Of a DNA stretch of 25,587 nt, positions 1 through 7,264 are shown piece by piece. The notes under the pieces are model-generated. The model searched no databases, was not told where the DNA came from, and saw only the letters and a list, made by a program, of their open reading frames with translations. The stretch spans positions 59,956 through 85,542 of the forward strand of contig QAKV01000040.1 in the NCBI GenBank assembly GCA_003343625.1, read 5' to 3'. The position numbers and the translations under genes are program-made. The DNA comes from Clostridiales bacterium. GTDB lineage: Bacteria > Bacillota > Clostridia > Lachnospirales > Lachnospiraceae. Positions within the stretch are counted from its first letter, which is position 1; each line of letters starts with the position of its first letter.

Positions 1-841
1 TTTCTATCAGAAAATTAACTTCGGCTCCGAATAATGATCCATCACTTTCAAGACCGGTTGCGGTGATTTTTATTTCGTCCTGATCGAAAACGACCTGTTC
101 TGAAATGGAAGCGATTGATTCCGAAGCGTTCTCAGATCCTTCTGCAGTCTCGTTGGCTGTTTCTGCGGATTCAGATTCGCCTGAAGATTGAATATTCTCA
201 CGGAATTGACTTAAGCTTCCGGTAGTGATAACCTCATTTGTATCTTTATCAATAAACTCTATGATTACTTCTGTATCTTCAAAAGGAATTCCAGAAAAAA
301 GCTGATAATACTGTCCAGCAAAATAAAAAGTAATAGCTGAAATTGAATCAAAGTCTGTATATGCTGCCGGATCAATATAAATCTTAAATTCACTTAAATC
401 ATCATTGAAAGTGATTTTAGTGAATGATTCGATCCGATCATCCCCATCCACAAAATCGGAAGCTGTTTCTTCGGTGGCATCTTTTAAGGACTGGAGGAAT
501 TCGGCATGTTGGCTTTTACTCATTGAAAAAGTGACTGAGCCGTCGCTATTTAATATACCACTTTTGAAACCGTTGTCAGAAACTATCTGATCAACTTTTT
601 CCTGTGTCATTTCTCCACCATCTTCTTCATATTCATAAAATATGGCTGGAATAGTAACTTCTACAGACAAAAGTTTTTCATTGGCGAGAGTATCCGACAT
701 ACTAGAAGGAGTTAGTTCAGTTTCCGAAGAGACCGGATGAGTTGATTCAGAAGATCTTTCAACTACAGTCTCTGATGGCGTCCCACATCCTGCAAAGAAA
801 ATAGAGATGGATAATATTACGGGCAACAGTTTTTTCTTCAT
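1..841 (-). CDS. Putative lipoprotein, C-terminus cut by window edge
   Basis: The minus-strand frame starts at ATG 839-841 and stays open for 280 codons to the window edge, so the C-terminus is missing. A good ribosome site (AAGGGGG, 8 bases before the ATG) fixes the start. Residues 1-19 form a lipoprotein signal: MKKK, a hydrophobic stretch, then FAGC with the lipidated Cys at 19, so the protein should be anchored on the outer face of the membrane. A Ser/Thr/Glu-rich linker follows, then a mixed domain with many Asp and Glu. A second Ser/Glu/Ala-rich linker (about residues 205-235) leads to a segment with DEIKITATGL, which resembles the start of a repeat found in other clostridial surface lipoproteins; that is recalled from memory and not searched. 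Codon use is AT-rich like its neighbours and unlike the genome beyond 2.7 kb. Function unknown. Confidence 0.85.
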   Translation of the reverse strand, partial: MKKKLLPVILSISIFFAGCGTPSETVVERSSESTHPVSSETELTPSSMSDTLANEKLLSVEVTIPAIFYEYEEDGGEMTQEKVDQIVSDNGFKSGILNSDGSVTFSMSKSQHAEFLQSLKDATEETASDFVDGDDRIESFTKITFNDDLSEFKIYIDPAAYTDFDSISAITFYFAGQYYQLFSGIPFEDTEVIIEFIDKDTNEVITTGSLSQFRENIQSSGESESAETANETAEGSENASESIASISEQVVFDQDEIKITATGLESDGSLFGAEVNFLIE

Positions 842-868
842 AAGTAAATCCCCCTTGAAATATAATTT

Positions 869-880
869 GCGCATATGCGC
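869..880. promoter_or_regulatory. Perfect 12-bp palindrome upstream of the lipoprotein gene
   Basis: GCGCATATGCGC is a perfect palindrome 28 bases upstream of the lipoprotein start. It sits where a promoter for that gene would lie: a weak TTATAT -10-like box is at about 860-865 on the minus strand. It could be an operator, but no matching second site was seen. Confidence 0.35.
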
Positions 881-915
881 TATATCAGAACAGGCATTTC
901 CTGCTGATTTTATTA

Positions 916-1074
916 TTACTTTAAACGCAATTCAATAAGTTCTTTCTGATAACCCAAAATTCTACCAATTTGATCTGTGGTATATCCACAAGAGTAAGCA
1001 TATTCATATATGAGATCGTCGGGAATTAGAAACTCAACTGCGAATTTATTTGCTTCTGACTCCAACTTATTATT
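916..1074 (-). pseudogene. ImmA/IrrE peptidase C-terminal remnant
   Basis: The minus-strand frame between stop codons at 1075-1077 and 916-918 encodes about 49 residues running from LESEANKFAVEFL to KELIELRLK. This matches, segment by segment, the C-terminal third of the intact ImmA-like protein next door (IEREANIFAARLL to MELIDLRLK). The HExxH half of the enzyme is absent and there is no start codon with a ribosome site, so it cannot be a working protease. It is too diverged to be a fresh duplication and looks like the tail of a second, older ImmA gene. Confidence 0.7.
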
Positions 1075-1093
1075 TTAGATGAAAATCAATCAG
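1070..1093 (-). repeat. Third ImmA tail fragment (direct repeat of 1099-1122)
   Basis: On the minus strand these 24 bases read LIDFHLK plus stop. They directly repeat the last codons of the intact gene (LIDLRLK plus stop, 1099-1122). The fragment sits between the intact gene and the longer remnant, in a different frame from both. It marks a recombination junction between related tails. Confidence 0.6.
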
Positions 1094-1098
1094 TTTTT

Positions 1099-1542
1099 TT
1101 ATTTTAATCGTAGATCAATCAGTTCCATAGCGTATCCAGTACAACGGCAGAATTGTTCTTTTGTAAATCCAGCGTATTCTTTCAGCATATCATCTGTTAT
1201 CAAAAGACGGGCGGCGAAGATGTTTGCTTCTCTTTCAATTCCACTCGTCAAAAGCAAAGTCTTCTTCTTTATAAAGGCACAATTTTCTTTTCTGTGAAAT
1301 ATGGCATGTCCCAACTCGTGAGCAACAACAGTTTTGAAAAACGTGCTACTTATAGGGATATCGTCATTGATAAATATCCATTTTTTTCGCTTTAACAGTT
1401 TATAGTTTCCCGCAATATTCCCCAATGGAAGTATAGCAATTCCGATACCAATGGATTTTGCAATTTCCAATGGATCACTGCTTCCGGCAAGATTCGTATA
1501 ATAGCGAATTGCGCGGTTAATTTTTTGATCGAAAGTTTCCAA
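1099..1542 (-). CDS. ImmA/IrrE-family metallopeptidase
   Basis: This 147-residue protein carries the zinc motif HELGH (His75, Glu76, His79), followed by EREAN at 103-107, which supplies the usual third-ligand Glu of the ImmA/IrrE family. These cytosolic proteases typically cut or inactivate a partner Xre-type repressor when an integrative element or prophage is induced. The start is a TTG at 1540-1542 with AGGTGAGG just upstream. It lies 17 bases after the repressor gene on the same strand, the standard two-gene order, so the repressor is the likely substrate (inference from context). The length is normal for a minimal ImmA. Two tail remnants follow immediately downstream. Confidence 0.88.
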   Translation of the reverse strand: METFDQKINRAIRYYTNLAGSSDPLEIAKSIGIGIAILPLGNIAGNYKLLKRKKWIFINDDIPISSTFFKTVVAHELGHAIFHRKENCAFIKKKTLLLTSGIEREANIFAARLLITDDMLKEYAGFTKEQFCRCTGYAMELIDLRLK

Positions 1543-1559
1543 AGTAACCTCACCTACTT

Positions 1560-1964
1560 TTAGTTTTTATGAGGGTTATATTTGACCTTATTTTCCTTTT
1601 TGGTTTTGCGCAAAGCGTATTCTATAGCATTTTGCAGGAGATTCAAAGAGGCGTCGTCGATTTCAACCCCATTGTAATAGATAGGACCGCCATCTCCTTT
1701 TTTGATTTCATTCATTATTCGGTCAAGGTCTTTGGCGATATCCTTATTATCTTTTTCATTCAGCCCATCTTCATCTATTCCATTTAAGAGATAGTCCATT
1801 GTTACACCGAAATATTTTGCAACCGCATTAAGCTTATCTGCATTTGGTGTCGATTTATCCCATTTTACAATCGTACCATTTCCAAACCCCAGTTCTGACT
1901 CCAATGTCGGCAAGCTCATACCACGTTCTTGAGCCAAACTTTTAATGCGATCCTTTAGTGACAT
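1560..1964 (-). CDS. CI-like Xre-family repressor
   Basis: The protein has 134 residues. Residues 1-62 form a helix-turn-helix of the Xre/Cro-CI type (MSLKDRIKSLAQERGMSLPT, then NADKLNAVAKYFGVTMDYLL). An acidic linker follows, and the C-terminus (about 95-134, NGVEIDDASLNLLQNAIEYA and a Lys-rich end) is the kind seen in small clostridial prophage or ICE repressors. The start at 1962-1964 has AGGAG six bases upstream. It forms an operon with the ImmA gene. Palindromes immediately upstream are its probable operators, so it likely represses both itself and the divergent promoter at 2005-2033. It probably governed the lysogeny or excision switch of a now-reduced element (inference). Confidence 0.88.
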   Translation of the reverse strand: MSLKDRIKSLAQERGMSLPTLESELGFGNGTIVKWDKSTPNADKLNAVAKYFGVTMDYLLNGIDEDGLNEKDNKDIAKDLDRIMNEIKKGDGGPIYYNGVEIDDASLNLLQNAIEYALRKTKKENKVKYNPHKN

Positions 1965-1980
1965 AGCATGCTCCTTTCTG

Positions 1981-2188
1981 CGAGAAAAAAATCTAGTAAA
2001 ACTATTGACAAAAAGAAAATATTCTCGTATAGTAAGGAGTGTAAGGAGAAAAAAATCTCGTAATTATTACTTGCAGCCGCTGAACGCCAATTCAAACAAG
2101 CTGATTAAGAGAATATATTCTATCTGTTTATCTAAATAATAGAATATTTTCTTTTGAAAGTCAATATTACAGAGGAAAATTTTCTCAT
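1981..2188. repeat. Cluster of six related operator-like palindromes
   Basis: Six A/T-centred inverted repeats of the general form GAGAAnnnnnTTCTC occur at about 1981-1996, 2014-2027, 2046-2060, 2108-2123, 2140-2155 and 2171-2188. Examples are GAGAAAAAAATCTCG, AGAGAATATATTCTAT and GAGGAAAATTTTCTC. They surround the divergent promoter region of the CI-like gene, which fits cooperative repressor binding. The sites beyond 2100 lie downstream of the promoter and are not explained by any visible gene. Confidence 0.65.
2005..2033 (+). promoter_or_regulatory. Strong SigA promoter with operator in the spacer
   Basis: TTGACA (2005-2010), a 17-base spacer and TATAGT (2028-2033) make a near-consensus promoter pointing right, away from the repressor gene. 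The spacer contains GAAAATATTCTCG, one copy of the palindromic operator-like motif, so a bound repressor would block RNA polymerase directly. No gene follows in this direction until 2789, so the promoter seems to have lost its original target. Confidence 0.75.
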
Positions 2189-2339
2189 AGCAAAAGACTA
2201 ACTATTAAAAGTCAAGTTTAAAATGAAAATTTTTGAATGAATTTCAGAAATGCATTTCAGATAAAAATGTACCTTGAAAACTGCATGACAAACAGAGTGT
2301 CATTTCAGGCACTCTAAAAGGGGATATTGACAGAATAAG

Positions 2340-2429
2340 TTAAGCTGCCGGCATGTATGCCTGCCCTGCTTTCTCCATGGCAAAGATCAATCGCACAAGC
2401 TTCTTTGCGGCATGAGACAATGCAACGTT
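2340..2429 (-). pseudogene. Transposase C-terminal remnant, IS110-like
   Basis: On the minus strand the frame ending at the stop 2340-2342 reads NVALSHAAKKLVRLIFAMEK then AGQAYMPAA and stop. The pattern, an Ala-rich helix with KKL, a hydrophobic helix ending in AMEK, then a short Tyr-Pro tail, resembles the extreme C-terminus of IS110-family transposases. Nothing upstream continues the similarity, so only about 29 residues remain. The family call rests on pattern memory alone. Confidence 0.45.
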
Positions 2430-2511
2430 GGAAAACGAATGCTGGATAAGGATGAAACTGGAATTAAAGGGGAATACTTAATTCAGCTGTTTGCAATGTT
2501 TTAAAGAGACA

Positions 2512-2572
2512 GGCCGGGATCCTTTCAGGGATACCCGGCCGTTCCTGCATTACAGCTCCGGAATTATTCCGG
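2512..2572. terminator. Two adjacent GC-rich hairpins, probably a minus-strand terminator
   Basis: The first hairpin (2512-2540) pairs GGCCGGG with CCCGGCC plus an inner ATCC/GGAT stem. The second (2558-2572) pairs CCGGAA with TTCCGG around TTA. On the minus strand the first is followed by TGTCTCTTT, a moderately U-rich tail, so termination in that direction is more plausible than on the plus strand, where no T-run follows. They could instead belong to a lost insertion sequence end. Confidence 0.4.
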
Positions 2573-2640
2573 CTCATGAATCAATGCTATTGACATATTT
2601 AGATCCAAAAGATTACATATAGGTGCACATCATAATTTGT

Positions 2641-2662
2641 GGTTAGCGACAGGTTAGCGACA
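2641..2662. repeat. 11-bp tandem direct repeat
   Basis: GGTTAGCGACA occurs twice with no gap. It lies close to where base composition changes from AT-rich to GC-rich, so it may be linked to the insertion end of the acquired element. No protein or RNA role is visible. Confidence 0.5.
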
Positions 2663-2788
2663 AATTTTGAGAAGAATGGCTTAAATACAGGCTTTACGAA
2701 TTTTAAAATCTTAAGGGAAACTTAAAGAACAGCGCCGTCTCCTGTGATATGATAGAAAAAAATCGAAGGTATAACGGGGAGCGGTTTT

Positions 2789-3547
2789 ATGCAAAAGAGG
2801 AAAGAAGGGGAGTTTTCTCACATCGGGAATACGCAGGAGGCCAGGAGGAGAGCCCGGCGGGAAATTCGAAGGAAGAGGCGCAGACGTCAGGTGATGGCGG
2901 TCAGAATCGTAACGGGGATATTCGGATTGTTCCTGTTGGGAGGGGCCGGATTCGGCCTGTACCGTCTCGGCGTTTTTCTGTGGGAAAGCGAGAAAGGAGA
3001 TGGGACCGTTTCCGCCATGCAGGAACAGAAAATCATCGAGACTAACCATTCGGAAAAGCCCGCTATCGACGAGGAATTTCTGACGCCGAACGAATATTCC
3101 AGGCCGGGTGACGAGCTGCCGGAGGTGACGGAGCTGTTCGTGCACTATACGGCCAATGCGGGAACCAGCGCAGCGCAGAACCGAAGCTATTTCGAAAATC
3201 TGGGCATCACCGGAGAGACTTCCGCCTCTTCCCATTTCGTCATCGGCTACGACGGAGAGATCATCCAGTGTCTTCCGCTCAGTGAGATCGGCTATTCGGT
3301 GAAAGAACATAATTTTAATTCCATTTCCATCGAATGCTGCTATCTGAGCGAGGATGGAAAGTTTACCGACGCCACTTACGATTCCCTGATCCGGCTTTTG
3401 GGATGGCTGATGAATGAATACGATCTGGGAATATCCAGCGTGAAGCGCCATTATGACGCAGGGGGGAAGCCCTGTCCGCTTTATTATGTAGAGCACGAAG
3501 ACGCCTGGAATCAGCTCAAAGAGGATCTGAGAGAATATATTCTTTAA
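2789..3547 (+). CDS. Membrane-anchored N-acetylmuramoyl-L-alanine amidase (Amidase_2/PGRP fold)
   Basis: The 252-residue protein is predicted to cut the bond between muramic acid and the stem peptide. Residues 1-37 are very basic and cytosolic, a single membrane helix spans about 38-64, and the catalytic domain outside covers about 105-250. Key residues match T7 lysozyme: His119 (in LFVHYT), His221, Lys227 and Cys229 in HYDAGGKPCP, with the same spacing as T7 His122/Lys128/Cys130. SHFVIGYDGEIIQ (148-160) and SISIECC (178-184) are the other conserved strands. The start has GGGGAG seven bases upstream. It sits 80 bases before ddh, in the same orientation, and near a muramidase, so it probably acts in wall turnover. 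The very Arg-rich N-tail is unusual but fits the positive-inside rule. Confidence 0.9.
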   Translation: MQKRKEGEFSHIGNTQEARRRARREIRRKRRRRQVMAVRIVTGIFGLFLLGGAGFGLYRLGVFLWESEKGDGTVSAMQEQKIIETNHSEKPAIDEEFLTPNEYSRPGDELPEVTELFVHYTANAGTSAAQNRSYFENLGITGETSASSHFVIGYDGEIIQCLPLSEIGYSVKEHNFNSISIECCYLSEDGKFTDATYDSLIRLLGWLMNEYDLGISSVKRHYDAGGKPCPLYYVEHEDAWNQLKEDLREYIL

Positions 3548-3572
3548 TTGTGTTTCTCTTTCTGGAGTTTTA

Positions 3573-3581
3573 TGCTAAAAT
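3573..3581 (+). promoter_or_regulatory. Possible extended -10 promoter before ddh
   Basis: TG, one base, then TAAAAT (3576-3581) forms an extended -10 element 47 bases before the ddh start. No convincing -35 is present. It would allow ddh and the genes after it to be expressed apart from the amidase. Confidence 0.35.
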
Positions 3582-3627
3582 ACGAAATGGTTTCAGACAA
3601 CGACAGAAAGATAAAGGAGAGAATACG

Positions 3628-4614
3628 ATGGGTATCAGAATCGGTATTTTAGGCTATGGAAATCTTGGAAAAGGGGTGGAGAGCGCCATCCGCCAGAATC
3701 CGGACATGGAGCTCGTGGCGGTGTTTACCCGCCGCGACCCGCAGTCTTTGCAGGTGAGGACGGAAGGCGTCCGTGTGTTTTCTGCCGACGCGCTGGAAAA
3801 CATGCAGGATGAGATCGACGTGCTGATCCTCTGCGGCGGCAGCGCTACGGATTTGCCGGTACAGACGCCGAAATACGCGGCGCTTTACAACGTGGTGGAC
3901 AGCTTCGATACTCACGCCCGGATTCCGGAGCATTTCGACGATGTGGACAGAGCTGCCCGGCAAGGCGGCAAGATTGGGATTATTTCCTGCGGATGGGATC
4001 CGGGAATGTTCTCTTTAAACCGGTTGTACGCTAACTGCATCCTGCCTGAAGGAAAGGACTATACGTTCTGGGGCAAGGGCGTCAGCCAGGGGCATTCCGA
4101 TGCGGTTCGCCGGATCGCCGGAGTGAAGGATGCCAGACAGTACACCATCCCGGTACCGGAAGCGCTGGATGCGGTCAGAAGCGGAAAAAATCCGGAGCTG
4201 ACCACCCGGCAGAAGCACACCAGAGAGTGCTTTGTGGTGGCTGAAGAGGGGGCGGATCTGGCCAGAATCGAAGAAGAGATCAAAACCATGCCCAATTATT
4301 TTTCGGATTATGATACTACAGTTCATTTCATCACGGAAGAGGAGATGAAGCGGGACCACAGCGGCCTGCCTCACGGGGGATGCGTGATCAGAACCGGAAA
4401 GACCGGTCTGGAGAACGAGCATGGTCATGTGATCGAATACAGCCTGAAGCTGGATTCCAATCCGGAATTTACAGGATCCGTCATCGTCGCATATGCGCGG
4501 GCTGCTTATCGGATGAATCGGGAAGGAATGACCGGCTGCAAAACAGTATTCGACATCGCGCCGGCTTATCTGTCCGCGAAGAGCGGGGAAGAACTGAGGG
4601 CTCATCTGCTGTAA
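3628..4614 (+). CDS. ddh: meso-Diaminopimelate D-dehydrogenase
   Basis: This enzyme makes meso-diaminopimelate in one NADPH-dependent step from tetrahydrodipicolinate, ammonia included, giving both a lysine precursor and the peptidoglycan cross-linking residue. The 328-residue length is typical. The N-terminus has a Rossmann fold with GYGNLGKG, and further on come the conserved SFDTHARIPEHFD, SCGWDPGMFSLNR and GKGVSQGHSDAVRRI blocks of this family. The frame is open further upstream to 3550, but AAAGGAGA eight bases before the ATG at 3628 and the family N-terminus (MGIRIGILGYGN) fix the start here. It lies between an amidase and a muramidase gene, so the block links wall precursor supply to wall turnover. 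The protein is cytosolic. Confidence 0.95.
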   Translation: MGIRIGILGYGNLGKGVESAIRQNPDMELVAVFTRRDPQSLQVRTEGVRVFSADALENMQDEIDVLILCGGSATDLPVQTPKYAALYNVVDSFDTHARIPEHFDDVDRAARQGGKIGIISCGWDPGMFSLNRLYANCILPEGKDYTFWGKGVSQGHSDAVRRIAGVKDARQYTIPVPEALDAVRSGKNPELTTRQKHTRECFVVAEEGADLARIEEEIKTMPNYFSDYDTTVHFITEEEMKRDHSGLPHGGCVIRTGKTGLENEHGHVIEYSLKLDSNPEFTGSVIVAYARAAYRMNREGMTGCKTVFDIAPAYLSAKSGEELRAHLL

Positions 4615-4646
4615 GGGATCCGGAGAGGACTTAAAGGGGAAGGACT

Positions 4647-6551
4647 ATGGCGAAGAAAAGGCGTAGAAGGCATCGGAAACAGCGGATTTCTCCGTCTGCA
4701 GCGATCGTTCCGGTGGCCGTCGTTGCGGCAGCGATTGCGATTTTGCTGATCGCCATATTGGCGATCAGAGGCTGCGGCAGCGAACGGGCGGCGATCGCGG
4801 AGCCGGTACGGCCGACCGAAACGTCGGAGGAGGCGTCAGCGATCCATGAGGAAGAGACCCGGGCACAGCTTGTGGAGGAAGAAACGGCTGTGGAGGAGAC
4901 AGCGGAACCGGAAACGGTGATCGCGGCCGAAGTCGGGAGCATGGAGGACGATCAGGATCCCCAGTCTTCCACCAACACGGCGGGAGACGAAACTATCGGG
5001 GCGTCTGTAGATCTTTCTCAGGTGAGCGTGCCGGAAGGTGAGACGACGGAAGCGACTCTGGGCATCGATGTGTCCAAATACCAGGGAACCATCGACTGGG
5101 CTCAGGTGAAAGAAGCGGGCGTGGATTTCGCGATGATCCGGGTGGGATATCGGACAAAAGCCACGGGCGTGATTTATGAGGATCCGGGCGCGCGGTATAA
5201 CCTGCAGGAAGCTACCCGCAACGGGATTCAGGTAGGCGCCTACTTCTTTTCTTCCGCCGTAACAGAGCAGGAAGCGGCGGAGGAAGCCGGCTGGGTAACG
5301 GGATTTATCGCCAGATATAAGATCACTTATCCGGTGGCCTACAACTGCGAGGATTTCCAGTCGGAAGACAGCCGGCAATACGGGCTGTCGAAAGAGGAGA
5401 GAACCGACATTGCCTGCGCCTTTTTGGATGCCGTTCAATCCGCCGGTTATACACCCATGTTTTACGCGTCCCGTAACGAAATGGAAGGCAGTGCACAGTG
5501 GGATATGGAGACCCTCGGGTCGAAGTATAGGATCTGGGTTTCCCAGTATCCCGAGGTCCCATTCCCTCAGACTCCGTCCTCCACCTATAGCGGGAGCCAT
5601 TCCATGTGGCAGTACACCAGCCGGGGACAGGTCGCGGGGATCGATGGAAACGTGGATCTAAACGTAGCTTATTTCGGTTATAGTCAGGAGGCGGAAGCAA
5701 AAGATCCCACTCCTGCCGAAATCGTGGAAGCGAATCCGGAAGTGGGCCTGAATTTCGCGGAAGTGGAAGAAACGGTGACCGCAAAGGAGGAAACCAATCT
5801 GCGCAATCTGCCCACCACGGAGGACAGCATTGTGGTGTACCGGCTCAAAAACGGGGAGACGGTTCTGCGCACTGGAATTGGGAGCAACGGCTGGGATCGG
5901 GTGATCTATGAAGGGCAGAGGCTGTATGCGGTGCACAGCTTCCTGACTACGGATCTGACCCCCGCTGTCCCGGAATCTACGGGGGAGAGCGGAGGAACGG
6001 AGAGCTCCGGCACCGAGTCCGGGGGAGCTGCGGACGGTTCGGGAACTTTTCAGGCTGGCGGCCTGACCTTTCGCGCGGTGAGCGAGGCGGTGACAGCCCG
6101 GGATCAGGTGAATCTTCGGGATCAACCCAGCACGGAAACCGGAAATATCGTCGGGACATTGAGTTTCGGGCAGGCTGTTGTGCGCACGGGAATCAGCGGC
6201 AGCGATGACACGGGATGGTCCCGGCTGGAGGTCAACGGACAGGTGGTGTACGCATCATCCAGGCTTCTGGCCACCAGCATGGACTATAAGGAGCAGGAAA
6301 AGATCACGGCGGATAATCCGGAGGCGGGCATGCATTTCGTGGCTGCTTCAGGGATCGTGATGGCCAAAAGCGGCGAAACGAATCTGCGGACGCTGCCTAC
6401 CACCAACGAGCCTTCCCAGGTGGTAGGGCAGCTGACGGGAACGGCCACGGCGCAGCGCGTCGCAGTGGAGCCGGATCGGGGTTGGACGAAGTTGAATTAT
6501 AACGGTCAGACGGTCTATGCGGTCACCAACTATCTGACCGTGGTGGAATGA
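4647..6551 (+). CDS. Membrane-anchored GH25 muramidase with three SH3 repeats
   Basis: The 634-residue protein has a basic N-tail, one membrane helix (about 18-40), an acidic Glu/Thr-rich spacer (about 50-135), a GH25 lysozyme domain (about 137-345) and three bacterial SH3 repeats (about 375-435, 477-543, 567-632). GH25 marks are GIDVSKYQG with Asp141, FAMIRVGYR, VGAYFFS, MFYAS, and WQYTSRGQVAGIDGNVDLN. The second active-site motif, normally D-x-E, reads AYNCED here: Asn233 and Glu235. The presumed acid Glu is kept but the neighbouring Asp is lost. The enzyme would hydrolyse the MurNAc-GlcNAc bond from outside the membrane, with the SH3 units binding wall peptides. It is 32 bases after ddh, and its stop overlaps the next start. 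A Ser/Gly/Glu-rich linker lies between SH3 1 and 2. Confidence 0.92.
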   Translation: MAKKRRRRHRKQRISPSAAIVPVAVVAAAIAILLIAILAIRGCGSERAAIAEPVRPTETSEEASAIHEEETRAQLVEEETAVEETAEPETVIAAEVGSMEDDQDPQSSTNTAGDETIGASVDLSQVSVPEGETTEATLGIDVSKYQGTIDWAQVKEAGVDFAMIRVGYRTKATGVIYEDPGARYNLQEATRNGIQVGAYFFSSAVTEQEAAEEAGWVTGFIARYKITYPVAYNCEDFQSEDSRQYGLSKEERTDIACAFLDAVQSAGYTPMFYASRNEMEGSAQWDMETLGSKYRIWVSQYPEVPFPQTPSSTYSGSHSMWQYTSRGQVAGIDGNVDLNVAYFGYSQEAEAKDPTPAEIVEANPEVGLNFAEVEETVTAKEETNLRNLPTTEDSIVVYRLKNGETVLRTGIGSNGWDRVIYEGQRLYAVHSFLTTDLTPAVPESTGESGGTESSGTESGGAADGSGTFQAGGLTFRAVSEAVTARDQVNLRDQPSTETGNIVGTLSFGQAVVRTGISGSDDTGWSRLEVNGQVVYASSRLLATSMDYKEQEKITADNPEAGMHFVAASGIVMAKSGETNLRTLPTTNEPSQVVGQLTGTATAQRVAVEPDRGWTKLNYNGQTVYAVTNYLTVVE

Positions 6552-7210
6552 GCGAAGCGAGCGGCCGGGTCAGCCTTTATCTGGCGGACATCCGGCCGTT
6601 GTACGATCCGGTTCTGGCCGGAAAAGTCTACGAAAGACTGGACGATGTCCGGAAAAAAAAAGCGGATCTCTGCAGGAAACCGGAGGCCAGAGCGGCTTCT
6701 TTGGCCGTCGGCTTCCTGGCCCGATATTCCCTGGAAGATGCCGGTTATGCGGATTTCAGAATCCTCTATGAGCCGGGGGGCAGGCCGATGGTGGAAACGG
6801 ATGGCCCTCCGGTTTTTTTGAGCCTTTCCCATTCCGGAGATTACGCTGTGTGTGCCGTTTCACAAAGGCCGGTGGGCGTGGATCTGCAAAAAAGACAATC
6901 CGTGAAGGCGGGGGTTCTTCGGCTTTTCTATTCAGAACGACAGGCAGGACTTTTTCGGAAGCGCTATGGAATCGGAGAATCCGGGATTATGGAAGGGGAG
7001 GCGCTGGATCGGTTTTTACGGGAATGGACGGTGAAGGAAAGCTATATGAAGATGACCGGAAAGGGGATGAAAATGGGGTTTGCGGATCTCTTCGTCGACA
7101 TGGAGAAAAAAACGGTCGTGTTTGCCGGGAAGGAAGGGGGCCCCGCCGTTTTTCGGGAGTATGATGCCCCCGACGGATATTTCCTCTCCGCCTGCACAGC
7201 GGTGAACTGA
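6548..7210 (+). CDS. 4'-Phosphopantetheinyl transferase (Sfp type)
   Basis: This 220-residue protein transfers the phosphopantetheine arm from CoA to a Ser on an acyl or peptidyl carrier protein. Family motifs are present in order: SLSHSGDYAVCAVS (about 92-105), VGVDLQK with the metal ligand Asp112, YSERQ with Glu130, and REWTVKESYMKMTGKG with Trp160, Lys163, Glu164 and Lys168. The length matches the Sfp/HetI/AcpT group. The ATG overlaps the muramidase stop as ATGA, so translation is coupled. No carrier protein, fatty-acid or NRPS/PKS gene lies in the window, so the target is unknown; it may be the general holo-ACP synthase of the cell or a dedicated one. The coupling to a muramidase has no obvious functional reason. 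Confidence 0.9.
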   Translation: MSEASGRVSLYLADIRPLYDPVLAGKVYERLDDVRKKKADLCRKPEARAASLAVGFLARYSLEDAGYADFRILYEPGGRPMVETDGPPVFLSLSHSGDYAVCAVSQRPVGVDLQKRQSVKAGVLRLFYSERQAGLFRKRYGIGESGIMEGEALDRFLREWTVKESYMKMTGKGMKMGFADLFVDMEKKTVVFAGKEGGPAVFREYDAPDGYFLSACTAVN

Positions 7211-7264
7211 CAGTCAAGTTTGCGCCCGCGCCTGAATATATATGGAAAAAGAGGAGGCGTGGAC

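Larger units (their letters stand above)
2189..2788. other. Gene-poor stretch of decayed mobile DNA, junction to GC-rich chromosome
   Basis: No complete gene is visible. The stretch holds a small inverted repeat (AGAGTG and CACTCT, about 2295-2318), a transposase tail, two adjacent hairpins, an 11-bp tandem repeat and the upstream region of the amidase gene. A 21-codon plus-strand frame (2439-2504) just before the first hairpin may be the end of another broken gene; I do not recognise it. Base composition rises sharply after about 2720. A TATGAT box at 2747-2752 could be the -10 of the amidase promoter, but its -35 is poor. Confidence 0.6.

Noticed and set aside
1945..2139. 64-codon plus-strand frame across the repressor promoter region
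   Set aside because: Its start lies upstream of the strong plus-strand promoter, so that transcript would not contain it. The 22 codons downstream of the promoter begin with TTG and lack a properly spaced ribosome site.
2270..2290. CCTTGAAAACTGCAT, resembling the sequence before 23S rRNA in Firmicutes
   Set aside because: There is no rRNA or tRNA sequence nearby; it is a short resemblance only.
2439..2504. 21-codon plus-strand frame before a hairpin
   Set aside because: It is too short and has no ribosome site. It may be the tail of a lost gene, so it is mentioned only in the gene-poor stretch.
2641..2662. Possible CRISPR-like repeat
   Set aside because: There are only two adjacent copies without spacers, and no cas genes in the window.
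2711..3496. Minus-strand frame of 261 codons opposite the amidase
   Set aside because: The plus strand encodes the complete amidase with all zinc residues, and the antisense translation has no family features.
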